60,000 nt of DNA, from positions 10,095,184 to 10,155,183 of the forward strand of contig CM055097.1 of the NCBI GenBank assembly GCA_029204225.1, written 5' to 3'. The notes beneath the pieces are model-generated. The model was not told the origin of the DNA. It saw nothing but the letters and a program-made list of their open reading frames with translations, and ran no database searches. This DNA is from Diphasiastrum complanatum (lineage: Eukaryota; Streptophyta; Lycopodiopsida; Lycopodiales; Lycopodiaceae). Shown in pieces: positions 51,836 to 60,000 of the stretch; position 1 is the first letter of the stretch; each line of letters opens with the position of its first letter. Position numbers and translations under genes: made by a program.

Positions 51836-54831
51836 CCGACACAAAAATAAGACCCAACAGGTGTACCAAACTCCAATGAACTTGGTTCAACTCTCTCAAT
51901 TTTATCTCTATCTCTCATTGTTGCACGTACCCTATCCCAATATCTCCTCTTAGCAACATATCTACGTCTCATTCTTCTAACTTTGGCCGATCTTGACTCC
52001 TCTTTAGGGATCCTAACTGGAACAGCATCTGGTGTAGTAACAACTGGAGCAACAGCTGATGTAGAGGAATCAACAAGTGCGGCAAGAGCACGAGCCTGAT
52101 CCGCAAGTGACGGTGTATGATAAAAGACATCAATAGGCTCCCATGTGGCCTCCTCAACAGGACGACCATCCCACTGGACTAGGAACTGAATCTGCCGGCG
52201 GCGTCGACTATGATGCAAACGCACCTGAAGGATAGCAGCAGGTAATAAAGGAAAGAGATCCGGTGCAGTAGGAAACTCAGCATCACGAGGAGCATCATCC
52301 TCAATAGCAGCACGTAATAAACTGACATGGAATATATCACAGGCACGTGTGGAAGCAAGAAGCTGAAGACGATATGTAACTGGACTAAGAACCTCCAATA
52401 TACAATAAGGCCCATAATAACGTGGTGCAAGCTTCTCAGTAGAAGCATGGCCCTGAATAAAATGATGACGTGCAAACCGTAGGCGTAGATATACCATATC
52501 ACCAACATGAAACTCAACATGACGTCGATGACGATCAACTGAAGCCTGATAACGCTGCTGGACCTGCTGCAAATGGGAACTGGCCTGGAGAATAAGCTCG
52601 CGAGCACCTGATAGAAATGAAGACAGTGTCACAGGTGTATCCTTGGGAGGAAGAGGAATACCAGGTAAAAGAGGTGCATAACCATGAGATAATAAAAATG
52701 GTGCAACGCCGGTGCTGGTACTAACAGAGCTGTTATAGCTATACTCTGCCAAACATAAGTGCTGATCCCAATCCTTCCCTGAAGGAGTAACAAAATGGCG
52801 CAAATAATCCTCAAGGATCCTGTTAAGGACCTCAGACTGCCCATCAGAAGTAGAATGATAAGCAGACCCCATAAAAAGCTGTACATCCAATATACGCATA
52901 AGCTCTGTCCAGAACAATGATGTAAACTTACTATCCCAATCAGAAAGAATAGTACGAGGAAACCCATGTAGGCGAAATATCTCTGAAAGGAACAAGCGTG
53001 CACACTGCTCTGCTGTGATAGTACTGCAGACGGGTATGAAATGTGCCTGTTTCGAGAACCTGTCAACTACCACCATACATGAATCGTGATCACGACGGGT
53101 GCGGGGAAGGCCAATGATGAAGTCCATAAAAATATCAGTCCACTGGCGGTGAGGAATAGGCCAACTCTGAAGCAAACCAGCGGACTTAGCACGGGAGTAT
53201 TTATTACGTAAGCAGAAAGGACAGGTACGAATAAGTACAACAAGCTCTTTCCTAAGGGATGGCCAATAGAAATGATCCTTAAGACGAGCATAAGACTTCT
53301 GAAAACCAAAATGACCCCCAACTGGGGACGAATGAGCATCCGACAACAACTGAGAACGGATACCCAAAGAACTAGGAATACAAAGAGAACCATAATGATA
53401 AAGACGGTGGTCAACAATGGAATAAGCCTGATGAGGTGAAGACGACATAGGTGGAGCAGAACTATAAACATCACGAAAATCAGAACATGTAAGATAAGTA
53501 GATGGAAGATCATCAAACCAGGAAGGGATCGTGGCAACAAGGGTATTCAATAAAGCAGGAAGTCTAGACAATGCGTCAGCAGCAGTGTTAGCACGACCAG
53601 GACGATACAAAATAGACAAATCAAAAGATTGTAAAAACTGCAACCAACGAAACTGACGATCACTAAGATCACGTTGGGAGAAGAGATAACGTAAGGACTG
53701 ATGATCAGTAACGATATCAAAAGGAACACGGTACAGGTAATGGCGCCACTTCTTAAGAGCATAGATAATGGCAAGAAGCTCTTTCTCATGGACAGAATAA
53801 CGTTGCTCATAAGAGCGTAAACGACGCGACTCATAAGCAATAATACACTGAGACTGACGAAGCAAGGCACCCAAACCAACATTACTAGCATCGGTCTCAA
53901 CAATAAATTTCTGATCAAACTGTGGTAAACACAGGACAGAGGCCTCCACAACATCACGACGAAGAGTGTCAAAGGCGAACTGACAATCAGAAGTCCAAAC
54001 AAAAGCACTAGACTTCTTCAAAAGGGCATGAAGAGGGGCAGTCACAGTGGCAAAGTGAGGAACAGGACGACGAAGGTGAGTAGCGAGACCAAGAAACATA
54101 CGAACATGGTGGACATCTGTGGGAACAGGCCAATCAGCGATTGCCCGAACCTTATGAGGGTCCAAACGAATACGACCATCACAAATGAGAAATCCTAAAA
54201 ACTCAATCTCAACAACAACAAAGGAACACTTAGAAAGTTTAGCAAACAACTGGTGATGAACAAGCAATTGAAAAACAGATGAAAGATGTAACACATGCTC
54301 ATCAAGAGTCTTACTAAAAACAAGAATATCATCAAAATAAACTAAAACACAACGACCAAGGAGAGGACACATGATGTTATTCATCACATTCTGGAACGTA
54401 AGTGGACCATTAGTAACACCAAAAGGAAGAACACGAAACTCATACAAACCAAGATGGGTACGAAACGCAGTCTTGTGTTCGTCCGAAGGATGCATCCTAA
54501 TTTGGTGATAGCCGGAATGTAAGTCTATCTTAGAGAAAAGATGAGAGGTGCCTAACTGGTCAAAGAGATCATCCATGTGAGGAATAGGATACTGGTTACG
54601 GATGGTCAACTTATTGAGGGCACGATAATCAATGCAGAGGCGTTTGGAACCATCTTTCTTACTGACAAGGAGAACAGGGGCACCAAAAGGACTGTGACTA
54701 GGAACAATAAGGCCCTGATCTAGTAAAGCAGTAATCTGAAGCTCAACCTCATCACGCTCAGACTTAGACATACAGTAAGGAGGTCGGGAGGGAGGAGTAG
54801 AACCAGGACGCAAATCAATATGGTGGTTCAC
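51733..54831 (-). CDS. Gypsy chromovirus pol, copy G1 (intact 1032-codon frame: RT, RNase H, integrase, chromodomain)
   Basis: One uninterrupted minus frame: RT (LCIDYRALNK about residue 65, catalytic YFDDILVF about 155-162), RNase H (VETDASNVGLGALL about 301, YSVHEKELLAI about 335, VTDHQSLRYL about 364), zinc module (CPFC about 527), integrase triad (Asp560 in MDFIIGLP, Asp621 in LSDWDSKF, Glu657 in GQSEVLNRILE) and a chromodomain (about 853-893, IQFLVQWDGRPVEEATWEP). A basic tail (RRMRRRYVAKRRYW, about 942-955) follows. The last 30 or so residues read through the polypurine run into the LTR and are not likely to be natural. The first residue is not a true start; pol would be made as part of Gag-Pol, which is broken upstream. 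Confidence 0.9.
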   Translation of the reverse strand: MNHHIDLRPGSTPPSRPPYCMSKSERDEVELQITALLDQGLIVPSHSPFGAPVLLVSKKDGSKRLCIDYRALNKLTIRNQYPIPHMDDLFDQLGTSHLFSKIDLHSGYHQIRMHPSDEHKTAFRTHLGLYEFRVLPFGVTNGPLTFQNVMNNIMCPLLGRCVLVYFDDILVFSKTLDEHVLHLSSVFQLLVHHQLFAKLSKCSFVVVEIEFLGFLICDGRIRLDPHKVRAIADWPVPTDVHHVRMFLGLATHLRRPVPHFATVTAPLHALLKKSSAFVWTSDCQFAFDTLRRDVVEASVLCLPQFDQKFIVETDASNVGLGALLRQSQCIIAYESRRLRSYEQRYSVHEKELLAIIYALKKWRHYLYRVPFDIVTDHQSLRYLFSQRDLSDRQFRWLQFLQSFDLSILYRPGRANTAADALSRLPALLNTLVATIPSWFDDLPSTYLTCSDFRDVYSSAPPMSSSPHQAYSIVDHRLYHYGSLCIPSSLGIRSQLLSDAHSSPVGGHFGFQKSYARLKDHFYWPSLRKELVVLIRTCPFCLRNKYSRAKSAGLLQSWPIPHRQWTDIFMDFIIGLPRTRRDHDSCMVVVDRFSKQAHFIPVCSTITAEQCARLFLSEIFRLHGFPRTILSDWDSKFTSLFWTELMRILDVQLFMGSAYHSTSDGQSEVLNRILEDYLRHFVTPSGKDWDQHLCLAEYSYNSSVSTSTGVAPFLLSHGYAPLLPGIPLPPKDTPVTLSSFLSGARELILQASSHLQQVQQRYQASVDRHRRHVEFHVGDMVYLRLRFARHHFIQGHASTEKLAPRYYGPYCILEVLSPVTYRLQLLASTRACDIFHVSLLRAAIEDDAPRDAEFPTAPDLFPLLPAAILQVRLHHSRRRRQIQFLVQWDGRPVEEATWEPIDVFYHTPSLADQARALAALVDSSTSAVAPVVTTPDAVPVRIPKEESRSAKVRRMRRRYVAKRRYWDRVRATMRDRDKIERVEPSSLEFGTPVGSYFCVGESYGLGSLHSPCPFTFTLLYMHKQALGPFLLII

Positions 54832-55345
54832 ATCACGTAATGGTGGTAGCGTCAGAGATCACCTGAGGAACAGCTGCTGGAGGAGAGGTAGTCACTGGAG
54901 AATCTGTTGCAGCACGCTGAACACATAATAAAGCTGCACAATGAGCCTTAGGTAGGCTATGGATAAACTGCTTCCCACTGATCAGCTGGAAATCGGCTTG
55001 AGAATCAATACCAGCAAGTGAGTGGGTCACTGCATCATGAACAAATGTCAATGTCTGCTGAGCCAGGTCCAAAGTAATTGATCCCAATGAAGCAAACCAA
55101 TCAGCACCAAGGATAAGGTCATAGCGCTCTAGAGGAATGATATAAAGATCTGCCTGTCCAGAAAAATCACCAATGTGGTAGGATAATCCCTGAAACATCT
55201 GAGAACTAGGAAATGAGTGAGAACTGGCAACCTCGATTGTGAGGCTGTGGAGCAGGAATAGGTGAAGCGCGTATCCGGCTGAGAACATAACTGCTGATAA
55301 AGGAATGAGTGCTGCCGGTATCAACTAAAGCAATATACTCACGAC
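54832..55345 (-). pseudogene. G1 protease region, frameshifted
   Basis: The frame EVASSHSFPSSQMFQGLSYH then ADLYIIPLERYDLILGADWF matches the protease C-terminal half in copy G2. The catalytic part (ALVDTGSTHSFIS) is in another frame, because G1 lacks two bases near 55235 relative to G2 (gtgaggc against gtgagaggc). After this region G1 joins RT sooner than expected, lacking the roughly 150-codon linker still present in G2. Confidence 0.85.
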
Positions 55346-56654
55346 CACTAATGCGCACACGTAGCCGAATGGAGCGAGGACCGGGGCACCCTGTCCAGGT
55401 AGCATAAGCAAGCTGAGCATGGCAAGTAGCAGGAAGTAAATCAGTAGAAGGCTCAGGAGATAGATCAGGCTCATCAGATATATGAATGTAGATATCGGAC
55501 TCATCTAGGGTAGTGCCCTCATGGTAGAAAATAACAGTAGAAGTAGGCAGGGGTTGGCGGCAATCACAGGCAATGTGGTCAGGACTCTTACAACGAAAGC
55601 AAAGACGCTTCTGCTGAATGTCAGCGAACTCTGCAGACGTGTAACGTCAGACAAAAGCAGGATGAGGAGGGGGAGGGCGAGGAGCGGGAGAAGTAAGAGA
55701 AGAGGTCGGGACGACAGTGGATGGGGCAGATGGGGCCGGAGATGGTAGAGGTGAAAGAGATGGACGGGGTCGGGAAAAGCGAAAGGGAGCAGGATCAGGG
55801 TACTTATGCTGTAAAGTACTAGCAAGGGACATGGCCTCAACAAGTGTGGGTGGACGGAAAGAAGAGACATCGTATCATAGAGCACCACGAAGTCCAGCAA
55901 TGTAGCGAGAAATAAGCTCGGTGGGCTGAATATCTGTAAAGAGGTAGGAAAGGTCCATAAACTGATATGTATAGGAAGAAAGATCACCAGTCTGAGTAAG
56001 ACTACAGAATATATCACGCTGGCGGCTCAGCCACTGAGGGTCAATCATAGCATGACGAAGATCACGACGAAAGGTAGGCCATAACTGGAGACCGTCCCGA
56101 TCAGGGTCAAGTCGGTAGACCCGCCACCAAGTGGCAGCACGTCCATCTAAATGTAAGGCGGGTAACTGGATCTTCTGAGGATCAGTCTTAGGGTAAATCT
56201 GAAAATAAGTATCAAGCTTTGCAAACCAATTCTCTAACAAGTTCCCGTCAGAGGAACCAGAATAGGTGGCAAGCTGTACCCGATCACGAAAATCTCGAGC
56301 AAAATGTGGCTCAGGAGCTAGATGTCGTGGAAAATGTGACTCAGGAGCTGTAGGACGTGGAAAACCGGGTGGTGGGTTAGGTGGAAAATGAGGCCCACCG
56401 CCAAAGGAAGTAGACGAGGATGGAAGTCCAAATGGAGACCCAAATGATGAATGAACAAGGGCTTTGCCAGGTCCATGTGGCTGTAAGGAATCAATCTGTG
56501 ACTGCATAGTGGCAAAGCCGGTCTGTAGAGTGGTAAAACCGGTCATCATTTGGTCGAAACGACTACTGAGGAGAGTAAGAGAGTCACGCATATCAGCAAA
56601 CTGTTCATCTAAAGGTCCGGAATGGCTCGCGGGTGTAGTGGGTGAGCTAGCCAT
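55346..56654 (-). pseudogene. G1 gag with two nonsense codons
   Basis: The frame opens MASSPTTPASHSGPLDEQF, continues through a Pro/Phe-rich region to the capsid (ENWFAKLDTYFQIYPKTDP, AATWWRVYRLDPDRDGLQLW, SRYIAGLRGAL) and the zinc knuckle (CFRCKSPDHIACDC). TGA at 55877-55875 and TGA at 55649-55647 each correspond to a CGA or CGT-type codon in copy G2 (CGA at the second), in line with C-to-T change. Gag would form the particle that carries the RNA. Confidence 0.9.
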
Positions 56655-57414
56655 GAGGAAGAAAAAGTAAGCGAGAAAAGAAATGTGCTAAACAATTGGA
56701 CGAACTGAAGGAGAGGACATAAGTCGTCACAACAGGCACGCCAATGAAAAGACACAATAGAACTCGCGATGTAAGATGAACGGAAAGGACAACTAAGTAA
56801 GAAATACCTCGTAACCGCAACCGGAAGTGAGCTGAAAAATAGCGGCGATATGTCGAGGTACCGGGCAGCCTCCAAAAAAGATGCTAAGGGCCCGACAACG
56901 TGGAGTAAACAGTGGGTAAAAGTATGGGAAACAATAATGGACTATGGGGCTGGAAAGGGAGCAGCCAAGGAAAGGAAGTGATAACAAAAAGGAGGTATGG
57001 GCAGCGAGGAAACAAGGCTGAAAAATCAGAGATCGCCCTTCAAGGGTAAAAAAAAGTTTGCGATAAAGACGGGGAGCAATCCCGATGCGCGATGAAGTTG
57101 GGTGGGAGTGGCTTTCTAAGCATCTGGGCGTGTTTGTATTGTCCGGGGTATTTGTACGGGGTATTGTCCGGCGTGTTTGTATTGTAGGGTTGCGAACACA
57201 GACAACAGTGTAGGAGGGTGAGCTGAAATTGAGGCGGATGTAGGGTGCCAGCTATGGTGGAGTGTGGGCGTCCAAGAGAGGTAGTAAACGGCAAAAAAAA
57301 ATTGGATCAAAAAGATGGGTTGGTAGGGCGCTAGGAGTGGCTGATGGAAGGTGGCGAATAGGGGCAGCAAAAAGCGGAAATTTTCTGCAAAGGAAGGAGC
57401 AGTAGGGCGCTGGT
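56655..57414 (-). mobile_element. Leader-like spacer between gypsy copies G1 and G2
   Basis: No primer-binding site or LTR matching 51280-51835 could be found, so it is unclear whether this is the G1 leader or a third element. Short tandem words (caatacaaacacgcc, accccg) recur around 57125-57185. Confidence 0.4.
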
Positions 57415-59577
57415 CAGCAAGCATGAGGGCGCCCAATAGGGCAGCAAATAGTCATCATGAGGCAGATCACAAACCTCAAGCAGAGATCCATGGAGTAAAG
57501 CGAAAGAAGATACAACCTGATCGCCAATAGCGAGGGAACCATCAAACGTGGACCCATGAAGAACCCCATAGAAATCAGCAGGAACATCGGCCATAACAGA
57601 CTCAAGAGATGGAGATATAGAGACCAATGGAGAAGATACTGCACCAACCACTGAACCAGGAGGACAATCTGAAGTATGCGCAAAAGCAATAGTAGAAATA
57701 CCACCAAGGTATACGGTCTCAATATCAATGAAACCAGGAATGACCACTGAATACGATATATGTGAGTCAAGGCATATAGGCGCAAGGCACACAACAACAA
57801 TCTGTAAATCCGAAGTAGCATCAACCTGAGGAAGAGGACCCACGGATGGTGAAAGTGAAGCAGCAACTGATGTACTCTGAATGGAAAGAAGAGCTGCATC
57901 GTCAGCCTTTGGCAGGCTACGCATAAACTGCTTCGCGGTAACCAACTGGAAGTCTCCCTGAGAATCAATGCCAACAAGTGAGTGTGTAACTGCATCAAGT
58001 ACAAATGTCAATGTCTGCTGTGTCAAGTCCAGTGTAACGGCTCCAAGAGATGCAAACCAATCAGTACCAAGGATAAGATCATAACGCTCCATAGGAATAA
58101 TGTAAAGATCTGCCTGTCCAAAACAATCTCCAATGCGGTATGGTAAACGCTGAAACATCTGAGAACTAGGAAAAGAATGGGAACTGGCAACCTCAACTGT
58201 GAGAGGCTGTGAAGCAGGAACAGGTGAAGCACGTATCCGACTAGTGATATAACTGCTAATAAAAGAATGAGTGCTGCCAGTATCAACTAAAGCAATATAC
58301 TCACGACTTGTAATACGTACACGTAAACGAATGGAGCGAGGACCAGGATGCCCTGTCCAAGTAGCATAGGCAAGCTGAGCATGGCAAGTAGCAGGAAGTA
58401 AATTAGTGGAAGGCTCAGAGGATAGGTCAGGCTCATCAAAAATATGAATGTAGATATTGGAATCATCTGGAGTAGTGCCCTCATGGTAAAAAACAGCAGT
58501 AGTAGTAGGGAGAGGCTGACGACAATCATGGGCAAAATGGTTAGGACTCTTACAACGAAAGCAAAGACGCTGCTGCTGAAGGTCAGCGAACTCTACAGAC
58601 GTGTAACGTCGGACAAAAGCAGGTCGAGGAGTCGGAGGACGAGGAGACGAAGGGACAATGGAGAGAGCTGGAACAGAAGGGGCAAGTGTCGGGGTGGACG
58701 CAGTGGGAAAAGATGAAGCAGAAGGATGGGGTCGGGAGAAGTGGGAAGGAAGAGTGTCAGAGTACTTATGCTGTAAAGTACTGGCAAGAGACATCGCCTC
58801 AACAAGTGTGGGAGGACGAAAGGAAGAAACATCATAACGTAAAGCACCACGAAGCCCAGCAATGTAACGAGAAATAAGCTTAGTGGGCTGTAGATCTGTG
58901 AAAAGATAAGAAAGCTCCATAAACTGATCTGTATAAGAAGCAAGATCACTGGTCTGAGTGAGACTACCGAATGTATCACGTTGGCGGTCGAGCCACTGAG
59001 GGTCAATCATAGCATGACGGAGGGTCACGACGAAAAGTATGCCATAAATGGAGCCCTTCCCGATCAGGATCAGCTCTATAAACTCGCCACCACGTGGCGG
59101 CGCGTCCATCTAAATGTAAAGCAACCAACTGGATCTTCTGAGGATCAGTCTTAGGGTAAATCTAAAAATATGTGTCAAGCTTAGCAAACCAATTCTCTAA
59201 TAAGTTCCCGTCAGAGGAACCGGAATAGGTAGCAAGCTGTACCCTATCACGAAAGTCTCAAGCAAAGTGTGGCTCAGGAAGTGGGGGACGTGAAAAGAAA
59301 CCAAGAGATGGGTTAGGTGGAATGAACGGTCCACCACCAGGCTGACTAGCAGAGGAAGATGGAAATCCAAATGGAGGGGGAGTCCCAAATGAAGGAAAAA
59401 CGGGAGCTTTACCAGGACCATGAGGCTGTAAAGAATCAATCTGTGACTGCATAGTAGCAAAGCCGGTCATAACGGTATCGAAGCGAAGAACGAGGCCAGA
59501 AAGGGTCTCATCCATGCGACGAAACTGATCGGATAAGGTTTCTTGAGTAGTCTCACTCAGGGTAGGTGAATGTGCCA
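57415..59577 (-). pseudogene. Gypsy copy G2: gag, protease and linker
   Basis: The ATG at 59577 opens MAHSPTLSETTQETLSDQF; the frame parallels G1 gag (QSQIDSLQPHGPGKAP, GNLLENWFAKLDTYF) with TGA at 59260-59258 and TAG at 59164-59162, and a 1-bp gain near 59025. From 59020 to 57415 one long frame is intact: capsid end, zinc knuckle (CFRCKSPNHFAHDC), protease (ALVDTGSTHSFISSYITSRI, YDLILGTDWFASLG) and a linker ending LPHDDYLLPYWA. RT and integrase are absent; the sequence changes abruptly near 57415. It is useful as the reference for the breaks in G1. Confidence 0.9.
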
Positions 59578-59675
59578 TAATGATAGTGGAAGGAATAGAC
59601 GAAAACTTGAGAGAGCGGACTCTTGTCGTCACCCCAAATTAGTCTATTAAAACCACTATTATCACAACTAAGAAA

Positions 59676-60000
59676 GGACAGCAATCAACAGATGAAAAAA
59701 AGTGAAAATGAAGGCTGTAAAAATGCGCTGGACAGCCAGGAGGCAAGTGACAAATTAGAGTATCAAACGGAGTCGGAATTTCGTGAAATATGGTTGAGGA
59801 TGGGCGATGGACAGCCTGCAAACAAGGTGTGAAAAATGGCTGCAAACGGAGACAAAAACGGACGAAAGTGACAAGTATGAAGTGGCTGGACAGCCTGCAA
59901 ACAAAAGTGAAAAGAGGGCTGAAAATGGAAGGAGGAACGGACGAAAGAGATGAGGGAATTGGGCGCTGGAGAGCCTGCAAACAAGCTGGAAATGGGTGAT
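59676..60000. repeat. 79-80-bp minisatellite upstream of G2 gag
   Basis: Units starting with ggacagcctgcaaacaa begin at about 59730, 59809, 59888 and 59968 (spacing 79, 79, 80) with inner words acggacgaaag and ggctg-aaa. A partial unit starts at 59676, and the array continues off the right edge. It lies in the G2 leader. Confidence 0.85.

Noticed and set aside
52179-54008. Leu/Val-rich minus-strand ORFs of 140-157 codons overlapping gypsy pol
   Set aside because: Alternative-frame shadows of the intact 1032-codon pol frame.

Overview
This is nuclear DNA of a land plant with a large, transposon-rich genome; a fern or gymnosperm-like genome is my guess, but I cannot name the species. The evidence is two spliced plant gene fragments with GT-AG introns, plant-type LTR retrotransposons (Ty1/copia and Ty3/gypsy chromoviruses), hAT transposons with BED fingers, a non-LTR (LINE) reverse transcriptase, and long AT-rich tracts with GA/CT microsatellites. 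There are no bacterial operons, no CRISPR array and no confident tRNA or rRNA gene.

Layout. 1-1820: minus-strand LTR with a decayed tRNA-Asp primer-binding site and part of the leader. 4231-7086 (minus): four exons of a RINGLET-type homeobox gene (RLT, partner of ISWI remodelers), with a 7-bp duplication that breaks the frame and with no DDT/WHIM domains in view. 7255-7620: copy of a dispersed repeat. 13.7-26.1 kb: a mosaic of at least five broken copia copies on both strands, plus an unrecognised decayed ORF of about 400 codons (17561-18780, minus) and a perfect 35-bp hairpin (25835-25909).

29708-49361 (plus): the first two exons of TML, the muniscin-like subunit of the TPLATE endocytic complex, separated by a 19,490-bp intron. 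The intron is filled by nested elements: a copia fragment; a minus-strand hAT transposase gene whose second BED-finger exon holds a separate insert of about 720 bp; and a LINE split by a 9.8-kb chromovirus (target duplication CATGC), whose 5' LTR is in turn split by a 2.7-kb copia deletion derivative (target duplication CAGTT). Both target duplications are exact and define the order of insertion.

49362-60000: start of TML intron 2 (it does not end in this window), holding two related minus-strand chromovirus copies. One has an intact 1032-codon pol reading frame behind a gag with two nonsense codons; the other keeps only gag and protease. A 79-80-bp minisatellite runs off the right edge.

Most nonsense codons in the elements can be explained by single C-to-T (or G-to-A) changes, and the LTR pair of the nested chromovirus differs only by transitions, as expected for heavily methylated plant repeats. 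The two host genes are divergent, about 22.6 kb apart. Both have a GA repeat on their sense strand at or upstream of the presumed 5' end.
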